From Arcuatula senhousia (lineage: Eukaryota > Mollusca > Bivalvia > Mytilida > Mytilidae), in assembly GCA_963971305.1 (NCBI GenBank), contig OZ020303.1:32538106-32602105 (forward strand): a stretch of DNA of 64,000 bases, read 5' to 3'. The position numbers and the translations under genes were made by a program. Positions within the stretch are counted from its first letter, which is position 1; every line of letters begins with the position of its first letter. Positions 1 through 11,475 of this stretch are shown piece after piece. The notes under the pieces were generated by a model, which saw only the letters and a list, made by a program, of their open reading frames with translations, ran no database searches and had not been told where the DNA came from.

Positions 1-2689
1 GTTTTCGCACAAAACTGATACACTTGATCGCTGCAATGCTAAAATGCATCGCAACAATGCGGCAACATATATAAATCTGACGACCAGATAAAACCCTTTA
101 TATATATTTTTTTAAATAAAAAGAAGGCGATACTGCAAAACTAACAATACAATACAGACAAGGCTATGGCTTGGAATTCTATGCGGAACAACCGATTTTT
201 AGTTGGAAAGCTTTAGCTTTTAATACTTTTAAGTAACAGATTACAGATTTAGCGTGGCGAACAGACAAGAAAAGTCGAGCATTTACAATATATTGATCTG
301 CTGCTAGTATAAACGCAGGTTCAAAATATATGAGCTTAAGTTGACCCTTGTCAAATTTAAACTGATTAATCGTGCAAGATATATTAGTAATTTAAACTTT
401 TGCAACGACTGTCATTATCATGCAGTGGGCATATTTTTTAAAAAAAAAAGGCCTTCGATTCTGTCACATATTTCTGCCCCGGCCCACGACGACATGTCGA
501 GGGTGAGAGCTTCAGTTTCACTCATCGCGGTACGTTTGTACATACGTCTGTACGAAAATTTCTGTCAAACTTTTTCAACAAAACATACATGTTAATGAAT
601 AGAAATATCAGATACTTAGTATGATAATGGTTGGTGGTTCAGTATAATCATCTGTATGTCTGAGTAACTTTTAGGCCTATTGGACTTTGTTTGGGGTCTT
701 AAGCAGGAACAGCTGTGTTTGATGGACACGTGTTTTCTTAATTCTTTATTTTTTTAACTGACATGAAATGGTAGGGACCACAAATTATCTATAAACTGCA
801 ATTAACCGAGCACTCTTTACAGAGAGCTAACATTTGACAAAGATGAACAATAAAGGTCTCGCTAGCTGGCACTATTAAAACTTTTAGTATTCGAATGTTA
901 TCAATCACTCAGAATATTTGTAAAAACTTTTAAGTCAAAAATGGCCAGATTTCGTTAAACAGGAAGTAGGCAGGCAACAATGACTGTGATAAGAGTGGCT
1001 GAGAGAACTCCCGCTGCCCGACAATCATGTTATATCCCGGATTTTTACTTCCAAAAATTCTGACAGAAGTTCTCAAGCTCTCAACATTTTTATGCTAGAG
1101 GTACAGCTGTAAACAACCACAATCGCTTAAATGATCAAGAACCGGAATATAAGCTTAAGGCCAAAAAGTGATGATTTATGATACTGATACACATGTGCAT
1201 TCACTGGATAGAACTTTTAGTTTCTAGAATATTGAGAAACAATATCGCTCGTATTAGTTGGACATTCTTCTTTAAAGACGAATTTCCCCTTTAATAGATC
1301 TTTCTTTATATTGAATGAAATGAATACGAAAATGTCCAGACATGGTTAATAAGAAGTCCTGGACAGGGGAATATGTTTAACCCCCCGTTCTTCGCCCTGC
1401 CGACGTCTATCTTCCGGCACTTTCGAATTTTTTTCTTGTAATTATATCTCTAGCACTCGCCCCTCTACCGCTGCTTCCCTGCCTTCGATCCTTGTTTATC
1501 TTTTCTTTGCATGATCCACAGTTCCCGCCGCCTCATTCCCACTGTCCAGTCGTAAGGCAAGCCATTTTTATTTTTATTCAAGATATTTGTATACGATATC
1601 TCATACATATATTTAACAAGATATTTTAAATATTTTACTAGAGATCTTATTTATTTTTGTAGATATTTGCCCTCATTTTCAGATAGGTTCTTTGCAGGTC
1701 TTAATCATTATAGGTCTCAAGAGAGAAGTCTAGTATCACCTTGAAGGTAAAGGACAGAATCCTCGGTGGCTGGCAGTTAGATTTGACTTTAGTTTTAAAG
1801 GTTTAACTCATTTTGCATAATAAAAAGAATAGTCATGACCATTTGCACTTTATCTGCATGCAGTACAAAATACAATTTAAAACGACGGGCAGACAAAATG
1901 AAGTAAAGGTTATACCTTAAGGGCTGTTCAACCTATAATATGAACAAATGAGCAAGGGAGGCAATATTTTTGTTATATAAACATTACCCAATTTAATCAA
2001 ATTTCAGTCAGCCATCACACACCATTTAGGCATAACGTCCATTATTATCTGACCATTTTCTGGAAAGCCAAGGTTCGAAAAAAAAACAATGATTGAAGCC
2101 AGTTGATTCCATTTACCTCCCGTTGATTCGCAATGATTCGGACTACTGAACCTACGATCTATCAGAACTTCGGACAAACGGACTTTAAGACTAGCGGTCA
2201 TTCGGAATAACGGACCTTCGATACTATGGACTGCCACCGGGAAGCCGATAAAAACAACATCTATAGCCATTTTCGTTTTCAAGTTCCAGTGCATACGACA
2301 AAACCCAAATAATATGGAAAAACAATAATCTGTCTAGACATATACATGTACCTATATTTAATATTTAATACGTATGGGTTCAGGTACAACCAGGAAGAGT
2401 TATAGAAACAAGAGACTTCAAGGACCATAAATCGCTCAATAGAATTGAATGGTCATATATAAATGGCATCTGCTACATTGGGAGTTTTTGTAGAGCATTT
2501 AAGCTGGCAAAAAGTTAACCTTTCTTATATGCTTCTCAATCTCTACAGAAAAAAAATGACTTACTTGTGGTTTATAGTTAAAACGACAAGACAACTATTC
2601 TTTTAGGTTTAAAGAACAATAACTCCTATAAGGGGTTATCTGACAAAAAACATTAACAATTTTGTAGATCATTTAGGTCAGTAAAGTTT
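1..2689. other. intergenic stretch, no gene recognised
   Basis: AT-rich sequence with only short, unconvincing reading frames on either strand. I see no protein similarity, RNA gene or clear repeat structure. Confidence 0.5.
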
Positions 2690-2800
2690 AAACATATTTA
2701 TTTATGGGTCATTTATCCTGGATTTGGAAACAAGCTTAATGCTTCTATAAATCCCTCTCCAGTTTGCAGTTTGCGGGTGCGGCAATGACAAACCATGAGC
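2690..2800 (-). repeat. partial copy of a dispersed SINE-like repeat
   Basis: This block aligns by eye with 37657-37740. Both have ATTTAT..CCTGGAT, GGAAACAAGCT, AATGCTT and AAATCCCTCTCCAG in the same order and spacing. The other copy continues into a tRNA-like head, so this is probably the tail of the same SINE family, without its head. Confidence 0.55.
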
Positions 2801-3150
2801 ATGAAATAACTAAAGAATTAAAGTATGCCGAATAGGAGAGAAAATAAGACTAAGACCATTATGCGTCATATATAAATCCCTAGTGGTTAAATGATCTTAA
2901 ATGCATAACTTTGAGAGCAAATGTTCGTACATTTCGTGTTCAATGTCGAGAGGGGGGTCTTTCTGACATTTTTAGGTTTGGTATTATATTTTAATCTTGG
3001 ATATTGCAAAAAGGAGAGCAGCGACCACCGGTCACATTGAAAGCAGCATGCTGGCACATTTATTCCACACCTTATTATACCAATAACAGTCATGTGACAG
3101 TGGTAGGAAATGGATAATATCATAAAGGTTTATTTTTTCATACAATGACG

Positions 3151-3512
3151 TTTTACAGAATTATGTGTAAATTTTACAAAATAAAGTGTATAATTTACAT
3201 ATTACAGTGTAAAATTTACAACTTAAAATGTAAAATTTACAGATTAAAGTGTAAATTTTACAGACTAAAAGTGTAAAATTCACATAATAAAGTGTACATT
3301 TTTACATAGAAAAGTGTATAATTTACAGATTTAAGTGTAAATTTAACAGAATAAAGTGTAAAATTTACAGATTAAAGTGTATAATTTACAGATTAAAGTG
3401 TAAAATTTACAATTTAAACTGTAAAAATTACCGATTAAAGTGTAAATTTTACAGATAAAAGTGTAAAATTTACAGATTAAAGTGTATAATTTACAGATTA
3501 AAGTGTAAAAAA
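3151..3512. repeat. AT-rich minisatellite, about 20-21 bp period
   Basis: About 17 degenerate tandem copies of a unit close to AAAGTGTAAAATTTACAGAT. The core TGTAAAATTTACA is nearly self-complementary, so each unit can form a small hairpin. An open frame on the minus strand simply reads the 21-bp period as a 7-residue repeat and is not a gene. Confidence 0.85.
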
Positions 3513-4400
3513 TGAAAAAAAAATAAATAATTTTTGGCACTAATAAGCTTCCGTAGGAAAGACACGTTTACATATTTCCAAAATTTGACAACATTTGGCT
3601 ATTTCTTAAAAAAATAATAAAATCTGTTTGGTCATTGTTGTAATATTTTTGGCTTCTGTTTTTGTTATATCAAATCTAATGTTCTACCGGTTTTCCAAGT
3701 TTTTTACTCCTAGCGTGTCTGATGAAGGTTAATCCAGAAAAGCGCTTCACACGCAGTGAAATTGTGTCTTTCTGGCACATATTCCATATTCTTTCCGTTT
3801 TAATAAGAACACTTAAGATTGGGCAGTTTTTTTTTGTTTTTGTTTTTTTTTTGATTTTTTATTTTTTTTTATTTCAATTTTTTTTTTTGAAAAGACGGCT
3901 CATAGAACTAAAAAGTGACTTTATTGGATTGTATTTTCTCATGGAAACCTAATTCTTACATCAGATTTAACTTTGATTCATTTATGTCCAGTTTAGAAGC
4001 CACTTAACAACAATCAATATGATTAATAAGAAATAATATTCTATTAATACCAGGATCATAGAACATATTTTATCTTCAAAATATATAGTTTTTCTGTATA
4101 ACGCTGAATATCAAAGACACAAATCCTGCCGAGGTGTTAAAATTATCAACTAATCAATGATAAAGCGGCATGGCAGTCTGAACGTGAGATGTCCCTTTTG
4201 TAGGATCTCCTTCTATATCATAATTCCATGGTAGAAAATAATAAAAAGCTTTTGATGCTGATTAAAGTCGATCTACAATTTACATTTTTTCCCATTTTGG
4301 CCACATACCTTAATTGTTCTCAATTCAAAATGTTGACGGGTACTAGTTATGTTTTATTGACATTACCGATATTTGAAATTACAAATATGATAATAAATCT
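3513..4400. other. region upstream of cGLR copy 1
   Basis: No gene seen. It contains a long T-rich tract at about 3820-3890. This should hold the end of the 5' intron of the nucleotidyltransferase gene that follows. I could not find the first exon that copies 2 and 3 have, so it is either diverged or farther upstream. Confidence 0.4.
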
Positions 4401-4423
4401 GTTTTTTCTTTAAGAACAAAAGA
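4401..4423 (+). other. 3' splice site and 5' UTR of cGLR copy 1
   Basis: A pyrimidine tract runs into TTTAAG, with AG at 4413-4414, nine bases before the ATG. The same arrangement stands before the other two paralogues (AG at 28857-28858 and 45748-45749). The coding sequence therefore begins just inside the second exon, after a non-coding first exon. Confidence 0.65.
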
Positions 4424-6217
4424 ATGGCGACTGGTGAAAATATTCCTGATACATTTTCTAATATGATTAAAAGATTGGACGAAATGACCAAACGTGAAAT
4501 AAATGATGACAGACAACAGAAATATTGTGAACTCATCACTATTTTTCTGTCCCATTTCGGAAAAGAAAGATTACTTCTAAGCGGCAGTACCCTTCAAAGA
4601 ACAAGGCTACGTGCCAATAAAAATGAAGGTGACTACGACTTTTTGGCTGTTTCTGAAAAGGTTATATCTGCTGAACATCTTGAACATAACTCAACGGTTC
4701 CATGTTTCGTTCGAATTAGAGGGGATCTATTACAAGACACATTTCCTTCCATCCAAATGGTCGACGAAAAGTATTTACCAAATGATCTTTTGAAAAATAT
4801 GAGACCCGAGGCGTTTAAACATGTAAATAATTTATGTACCATTATGTCCGAAAATACTGGTTTTTTCCTAGGAGAAAATAAAAAAATTTCAATAGATATG
4901 AAAATAAAGCCAGGCGTTTCGCTTGTTAACTATATGGATCCGCAATGTCACGATGTTGAGCTTGGTCCTCATCTTTACGGCAACACAAGTTATGACACGC
5001 TTTTAGAAACCGCAAAACGTCTCCAAAACGAATCAGATGAGTTACTAGCAAGCAAAGTTAGAGTCTTGACCACATGGATAAGTACATATATAAACAAAGT
5101 ATCAGGGAAGACACAGCAGACCAGCCCGGGTCTTCAAGCTGTAAAAAAGAAAACAAAAGATGATAGAAGCAAAGATTTGGAAGCGAAAATGGGCGACAGA
5201 GATGATCTTATTGAAATCTCCTATAGCTGCAAGACTAGTAAAGATTTCATTCCGGTCTTTCCAATACATGGACCGTTGAAGGCACTAGACCAATTCAAAA
5301 ACCGAGTGGGACGAAAATGGCCTTCTCAAAATGTAATAGATGATATTTGTAAATGCGAGCTTTTTGTCGTATCCAACCCTGCTTTGGTAGACACTGATGA
5401 CACCAAAGACTTTTGTATTGCTTTCAACAATGCAGAGATGATATTAGCAAACCATATGACAGAAGTACAACGTACGGTCATACTCATTCTGAAAGCCTAC
5501 CAAAAAGGGATTTTAAAAGAAATTTCAGATGACTTGACCTCTTTCCATTGGAAGTCTTCTCTTTATTGGGTTTCAGAACAGACAGACAGAACCATACTTA
5601 ATGAGTTTTCTATCGATAATGTTCAAGAATTACTGCAAGATGTTCTAAAGTTTATGCGAAATTGTCTATGTACACAATATTTGGAACATTATTTTCTTCC
5701 AAGCAATCTGTTTGCGTCAAGAGATGTAGAAGAGTTGCTCGATATGATACCAAAGATAGTAGAGCTTCAAGAACATCCCATTGAACAGCTTCAGGAATTC
5801 TTCAAAGGACAAAAAGATGGGAAATTAAATTTTGAAATGGTCCCGAGATCTAAAATACACGAGATTATCAACAGAGACGAAAGCTCATTGGTAGGACCTA
5901 TCATCTCAACTTTAAGGGGGTTTTCAATTGAGGACAGAGAACAAATACGCGTGGCACTGAAGGCCACTTTAGAATATGGTTTCCAGTTCTTCTTAGACGA
6001 CCTTTCTCGTGGTATGGATGCTAATGCAATGGTTAAGTTTGAATTAGTTAAATCTCATATTATAGGAATGAATGTGGATGTCAAACGAAACTCGGTAATA
6101 AATGGGATTGTATCGGGCCTGTTCAACACAGATGAAAACGATCAGACTTCCAATCTCCAAGAATTAATACAATCACTTTCTTTATTGGCTTTACGAAATG
6201 CATTAATGAGACAATGA
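4424..6217 (+). CDS. cGAS-like / Mab-21 nucleotidyltransferase, copy 1 (597 aa)
   Basis: Seen: one uninterrupted coding exon. The N-lobe has the nucleotidyltransferase signature: GS at residues 54-55, then GDYDFL with D70 and D72, then ISIDMK with D158, matching the three metal-binding acids of cGAS. A variable basic linker spans about 190-265. The C-lobe has FCIAFNNAE (330-338), TSFHWKSSLYWVSE (372-385) and LEHYFLPSNLF (420-430), as in Mab-21/cGAS proteins. About 140 mostly helical residues follow (455-597) and match nothing I know. Family knowledge: such enzymes sense nucleic acid and make cyclic dinucleotides that activate STING. The cGAS zinc-thumb motif is not visible, so the ligand is unknown. 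Start: ATG right after the splice acceptor; the MATGE start is shared with copy 3. Its 3' UTR resembles that of copy 3. Sensor function is inferred; enzyme fold is well supported. Confidence 0.88.
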   Translation: MATGENIPDTFSNMIKRLDEMTKREINDDRQQKYCELITIFLSHFGKERLLLSGSTLQRTRLRANKNEGDYDFLAVSEKVISAEHLEHNSTVPCFVRIRGDLLQDTFPSIQMVDEKYLPNDLLKNMRPEAFKHVNNLCTIMSENTGFFLGENKKISIDMKIKPGVSLVNYMDPQCHDVELGPHLYGNTSYDTLLETAKRLQNESDELLASKVRVLTTWISTYINKVSGKTQQTSPGLQAVKKKTKDDRSKDLEAKMGDRDDLIEISYSCKTSKDFIPVFPIHGPLKALDQFKNRVGRKWPSQNVIDDICKCELFVVSNPALVDTDDTKDFCIAFNNAEMILANHMTEVQRTVILILKAYQKGILKEISDDLTSFHWKSSLYWVSEQTDRTILNEFSIDNVQELLQDVLKFMRNCLCTQYLEHYFLPSNLFASRDVEELLDMIPKIVELQEHPIEQLQEFFKGQKDGKLNFEMVPRSKIHEIINRDESSLVGPIISTLRGFSIEDREQIRVALKATLEYGFQFFLDDLSRGMDANAMVKFELVKSHIIGMNVDVKRNSVINGIVSGLFNTDENDQTSNLQELIQSLSLLALRNALMRQ

Positions 6218-7544
6218 TTTTTTGCCAGTCAGGGTAGGGTATTCATTAAACGCCATTGTCTTTTATATTGTTTTTACGTGTTTGCTTTAAGTATCAACTG
6301 TTTAAAGAGTTGTGTCAGGAGTAGTTGTCAAACTGTATACGTTCTGGTGCAATCTTTACCATGTTAATCATGTTTTATTAAAATTCAAACTTTTATATTT
6401 CATTATTCAAAATTTTGTTTGTTGATTGTTAAATCTCCAAGCTGAACTTTCAGATAATTTTTTAGACCACGGTATCCAAGCTTGACCTAAATTTGATTGG
6501 CGGAAACAGAACGAACAGCAGCAGCATGATCATGTGACCAAACATTGGTGACATAAATTTATGTTTGTTTGGCACATTTTAAGATTGCTGGTTGAACAAT
6601 TTACAAAATGTATTAACATCGTTTTAATTAAGTTTATTTTCTCTGTTTTGCGGGTATGTTTAACTTAATTTTAGTTTTTATTTTAAAGATTTTTTACCTA
6701 CTTTATATATTTTTTAATTATTTTTTTAATTTAAGTTTTATTTCAATCCAGTAATTAGCCATAAGAATAAATAATTATTTGTTTACGTATTTCAATTTCA
6801 TTTGCATTTTTTATTTTATTGTCAAATTTTGTTTCAAGCAATATTGTTCGAAGGTTTCTTGAGATTAGGCTTCTTTTAAATATCAAGTTTGTTTTATTTT
6901 CAATTTGTTTCATTTAATCGTTTTTGAATATAGCACGAGCTTTTTAAGTCGAAAGAAGCTATAATAAGGACAAGAGTTGACATGAAAGTCGTGTGTCTTT
7001 ATTTTTCGTGTAAATGATTTCATTTTTCTTTTGTTCCATTTTCTTCCTTATTAGTTTTAAATTTTTATTAATCGATTTAACTGATTCTATTCTAATAAAG
7101 TTTTTATTTCAGCTCGATTATTTTTAGAATTTTTATCAATTTCCGGTTCAAAGTTCAAATTAAATTCTTCATTTTTCGCGGATCATCTACGAAAAAAATA
7201 TTATGTAAAATAGTTTCACTTGGCTCAATTTAAATAAATATTTATTTCTTTTGTTTCATTGCATAACTTTTGGATTTTTAATTCTAAAATAATGCCAAGT
7301 GAGATTGCTACACTTTTGTGTAAAATTGACATTTTTAGATTGCTGGTTGAACAATAAACATCATTTTAATTTAGTTTATTTTCTCTGTTTTACGCCAGAG
7401 GCCGAAAGACACACGTCAGAGCAAGAAGTCACTACGACAATCAAATGGAGACATCTGTGTTGTGTATATACTTTGTGGATACCTCTAATAAGCTTTTTCA
7501 AATAAATTAAGTCAATTATTAAACTTAATTATGTCGTATATACT
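6218..7544. other. 3' flank of cGLR copy 1, AT-rich, no further gene
   Basis: The first 150 bases resemble the sequence after copy 3 (the block around AACGC-ATTGTCTTTT), so they are probably 3' UTR. AATAAA occurs around 6767. The rest is T-rich with no recognised coding or repeat. Confidence 0.45.
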
Positions 7545-8705
7545 AGTGTCATAGATCTGTATATTAACAAGTAATAAGTGTAACAGTGAAACTGTTACTA
7601 AGTCTCCCAAACGAAGTTTCCCAATTGACTCCCATGTAATAATCTCAGACTCCCCTATGGTTACAAATGCTTTCTCTTACAATAAGTAGTAAAAAAATAT
7701 ATGGTTAAAGGGTGGGGATCACAATGATTCTCAAGATATTAAGGATTTTGTAATTTGAGGGGGGCGGGGCATGACCCCATGGGACCCCCCCTTTGGTACC
7801 AAATGATTTGTCTAATCATAAGGAGTAATAATATATATGGTTATAGGGTGGGGATGTCAATGATTTTCAAGATATTAAGGATTTTGTAATTTGAGGGGGG
7901 CGGGGCATGACCCCCTGGGACCCCCCCTTTGGTACCAAATGATTCGTCTAATCATAAGGAATAATAATATATATGGTTATAGGGTGGGAATCTCAATGAT
8001 TTTCAAGATATTAAGGATTTTGTAATTTGAGGGGGGCGGGGCATGACCCCCCTGGGACCCCCCTATGTTACCAAATAATCCGTCTTATTATAAGGAATAA
8101 TAATATAAATGGTTATAGGGTGGGGATCTCAATAATTTTCAAGATATTAAGGATTTTGTAATTTGAGGGGGGCGGGGCATGACCCCCTGGGACCCCCCTA
8201 TGGTACCAAATGATTCGTCTTATCATAAGGAATAATAATATATATGGTTATAGGGTGGGGATCTCAATAATTTTAAAGATATAAAGGATTTTGTAATTTG
8301 AGGGGGCGGGGCATGACCCCCTGGGACCCCCCTATGGTACCAAATGATTCGTCTTAACATAAGGATTAATAATATATATGGTTATAAAGTAGTTATTTGA
8401 ACTATTTTCGACATATTCAAAAAATATCATTTTTGGGGGTATTTGGGGGGGGGCGTGGCACAGCCCCTGGGGGGTCCCCATACTTGAAAATCAGGGAGAA
8501 GCCACATCTCATGGGGTTCTACCACTGTGCCAAATTTGAAATAAATCGGTCAAGTATGAAGTACAAAAGGGCCCCGGACAAAGTTGGCGGCGCGAGAAAG
8601 AAGAAGAAGAATAATAATAATAATAATAAGAAACGCAACAAAAACAATAAGTCTCCAAACTTCGTTTGGGAGACTTAAATATACAGGTCTATGATAGTGT
8701 TATTA
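7545..8705. mobile_element. non-autonomous inverted-repeat element with tandem core
   Basis: The ends are inverted copies: ACTAGTGTCATAGATCTGTATAT with AAGTCTCCCAAACGAAGTTT on the left, and the reverse complement of both blocks at about 8645-8702. The inside is a 136-bp tandem array, then a G-rich stretch, then an AAT/AAG-rich tail before the right end. A 93-codon open frame lies over the right half and looks accidental. No transposase is present. Superfamily is unknown; the tandem core recalls bivalve Helitron-derived 'pearl' elements, but the inverted ends argue against that. Confidence 0.7.
7690..8390. repeat. 136-bp tandem repeat, five copies
   Basis: The block GGTGGGGAT..CAAGATATTAAGG recurs at 7711, 7847, 7983, 8119 and 8254, a spacing of 136, 136, 136 and 135. 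A truncated sixth copy follows. Each unit carries GGGGGGCGGGGCATGACCCC and CCTATGGTACC-like blocks. Confidence 0.9.
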
Positions 8706-9771
8706 GACCAATAAGCAAAATTGATAAATGGCCAATTGAAATTTTGATAGGTCATTTAAGGATGATCGCTGGTCAGTTTAAAAATAACAAGGTCTCTAAA
8801 TTGATAAATATAATGAATAGCCCATAGGTAAAGGTACAAAATCATCTTAAAAAAAATCATAGGTCATCAAACTCACTTTTGTGATATCATAGATATAATA
8901 TATGTATATTATATCTATGGTGATATTAAGCGTTCAAAATTTGGCGGGAAAAGGATTTCTCTGACTTTTTCATAGGTTAAACATTACACTTGTTTAAGTG
9001 TAAAAACCTATGAAAAATTAACAAGAAATTTATAATGCTTTGTTAGTTAGCCCTCTATGTTCTGATAAAAAAAAATGAAAAGAAAATAGGGGGTTTGTGG
9101 GCACAAAAATTATCACCATTTTAATGGTAAAATCCAGAGGATTCCGAAAATCTGACAGAAATCTCAAATGCTGACCAGCAATCATCCTTAAGAGTTTGAC
9201 ATTTCAATAGTGGGTTGGATGTTTTTTGTTTGTTTTTTTTTATTAATGTTATTTGATTGTTTAATTTCGTATTGATGCAATATCTTTTTTTTTGTAGACT
9301 GTTGTTTAATCAGTCGTGTTAAAACTTAGGTTTTCGTTATAAAAAAACAGGAAGTCAGTGGTAGGGTGGTTTTCGCTGGAATGGTGAAAAATCTATGTTA
9401 TAAAATATAGATTTCGCGCGGGCGGCGGCGATGGTTTTGGTGGTGGCGGCGGTGGACGGTCTGCTGGGAGTGAAAAGTTGCTAGTTTTGCAATCAAATAT
9501 TATGATAGTAAATATATCATTGACTTTGTATTTAAGTTATACATTGTGATATTTTTGATCAAAGATATTTTCTATAATTGCACCTATGTAAATTTTATCA
9601 TAGGAATTTTAAGCAGTTTTGCTTGCCCGAGTCCTTGTATAGGCTAATTGAATTACTTCACGTCACTGGGAGTTAACTAAGTCACGTGCTTCAAATGACA
9701 TGAAATGATTTATAACTCTTCGTTGTAGAAGCTTGACCTTACCAAGGTCAAAGATAATGTCTTCTAATTTA
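8706..9771. other. non-coding stretch with two small hairpins
   Basis: Two short palindromes stand out. One at about 8883-8926 has ATCATAGATATAATATA facing its complement. The other at about 8965-9018 has TTTTTCATAGGTT facing AACCTATGAAAAA. A GGCGGCGG-type tract lies near 9420-9460. No gene seen. Confidence 0.5.
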
Positions 9772-9969
9772 TTACATCCCAGCTCCTTTGTTCTAACAGG
9801 GGTGATCTGAGCCGGATCATCCCTCGGAATACCCTGTTCTACTTTTTCAACTCTATTGTTCCTTTTCTTGTTTTTCAAAGCACGTTTTTTTGAGAAATGT
9901 TCACTAAGTTGAACATAGGAAAATAATAAAATCAACAACAAAGTTTTTTGAAGATTGAAAAATAACATA

Positions 9970-10050
9970 GTTTCCACGGGGGTTTGAACATCGGATCTCA
10001 CTGTTCCAAGTCTACCCTCTTATCCACTAGACCACGAAACCGATGGAAAA
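9970..10050 (-). repeat. tRNA-like SINE head (second copy at 10522-10602)
   Basis: Read on the minus strand there is a box A-like GTGGTCTAGTGGATAAG and a box B-like GATGTTCAAACCC, flanked by GTTTC and GGAAAC. The T-arm does not fold properly and the acceptor stem pairs only over five bases. This is a tRNA-derived repeat rather than a working tRNA. Confidence 0.5.
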
Positions 10051-10201
10051 CCTAAGCGAAAAAATTGTACATAAAGAATATTGAAGGGGCCCAATAAGGA
10101 TACTCTATAATATATATCATAAAAAAGTTTTCTATTTGATTCTAAATGCACAGAATGTATTCTAATGTTTATATTTAAATTTTACATGACATATTTTGAA
10201 G

Positions 10202-10336
10202 GCTGGGATGTAAAATAGTTATTACATTCGGACTTGGTGTGTCAGTAAGATCACCCCCTCCGGCCTCCGGCCGTCGGGGTGATCTTTTACTGACACACCG
10301 CGTCCTCATGTAATAACTATTACTTACATCCCAGCT
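10202..10336. repeat. long palindrome with GC-rich centre (second, shorter copy 10767-10872)
   Basis: The arms run GCTGGGATGTAA, ATAGTTATTACAT, GGTGTGTCAGTAA and GATCACCCC, and return as their complements around a CCGGCCTCCGGCC centre. The first copy has the outermost arm as well because the next duplicate starts with it. A transcript of either strand would fold into a long hairpin. Confidence 0.85.
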
Positions 10337-10877
10337 CCTTTGTTCTAACAGGGGTGATCTGAGCCGGATCATCCCTCGGAATACCCTGTTCTACTTTTTC
10401 AACTCTATTGTTCCTTTTCTTGTTTTTCAAAGCACGTTTTTTTGAGAAATGTTCACTAAGTTGAACATAGGAAAATAATAAAATCAACAACAAAGTTTTT
10501 TGAAGATTGAAAAATAACATAGTTTCCACGGGGGTTTGAACATCGGATCTCACTGTTCCAAGTCTACCCTCTTATCCACTAGACCACGAAACCGATGGAA
10601 AACCTAAGCGAAAAAATTGTACATAAAGAATATTGAAGGGGCCCAATAAGGATACTCTATAATATATATCATAAAAAAGTTTTCTATTTGATTCTAAATG
10701 CACAGAATGTATTCTAATGTTTATATTTAAATTTTACATGACATATTTTGAAGGCTGGGATGTAAAATAGTTATTACATTCGGACTTGGTGTGTCAGTAA
10801 GATCACCCCCTCCGGCCTCCGGCCGTCGGGGTGATCTTTTACTGACACACCGCGTCCTCATGTAATAACTATTACAG

Positions 10878-11475
10878 ATCTTATCAAATATGCCATTAAA
10901 ACATCAAAAGGTTAATGGTAATAAAGAAGATGAACACACTTGGCAATCATTACGAAATATATTTCTAAAAAGTGTTCGCCTAGCTCATTAGTGATGTCAT
11001 ATTCACTAATTTGCATCTCATTAAGTGTCTAAACAGTGCAATAAACAAACATCGATTGATAGGATAATTTCCTCAAATTTTAAATCCTTGTAACTTTTTT
11101 ATTTGATGAGATAAATTGGTTCTGTAAACGGTTTTGGGAAGAAAAATTTATTCATATTTACCTTAATAAAGTTTTAAAAGATTGCCAAAAAAATAAACTT
11201 TCTACAAAATTGTTTCTGGACCAAGTTGATTTTTGTTGAAAATTTTAAATCAACCAAAATTTCGATCTTTTGAACCACAGAATATTTATTTGTAAAATGC
11301 ACTACAAAAACGATCTTTTTCTGAAAATTGTAGAACCAAAAGAATTTTTCAATTATCTTGAAAAACAAAAAAGTTATGACTGTTTAAAGACGTTTTTCAA
11401 CGCAATTTTATTGTCTTTTTGCCCTCCAAAATATTCAACAGGTAAGCTCTGACGTCACGGCGAACATCCCTTAAA
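10878..11475. other. no gene or repeat recognised
   Basis: AT-rich stretch between the 552-bp duplication and the first fold-back element. Only short frames, none with recognisable protein similarity. Confidence 0.45.

Larger units (their letters stand above)
9772..10877. repeat. 552-bp direct duplication
   Basis: Positions 9774-10325 and 10326-10877 are almost identical, in direct tandem. Each copy holds TTACATCCCAGC at its left and GCTGGGATGTAA 430 bp later, as inverted ends, then a GC-rich palindrome. Each also has a tRNA-like block on the minus strand. The near-identity implies a recent event or an assembly duplication. Confidence 0.9.

Noticed and set aside
3151..3512. CRISPR-like array
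   Set aside because: Units are contiguous, degenerate and without unique spacers, in a eukaryotic context.
3343..3540. Repetitive minus-strand frame (LICKLYT repeats)
   Set aside because: The 21-bp minisatellite read as codons.
4633..4842. Minus-strand frames inside the cGLR genes (also 29035-29409, 45929-46252, 46598-46858)
   Set aside because: Shadows of the strongly conserved coding strand; they recur only because the genes are paralogues.
7690..8390. CRISPR or satellite gene array
   Set aside because: The 136-bp units are fully repetitive with no spacers and lie inside an inverted-repeat element.
8397..8678. 93-codon frame ending in a poly-Asn/Lys stretch
   Set aside because: Lies wholly in the inverted-repeat element; the tail is its AAT/AAG microsatellite.
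9970..10050. Functional tRNA gene
   Set aside because: T-arm and most of the acceptor stem do not fold; duplicated with the surrounding repeat.
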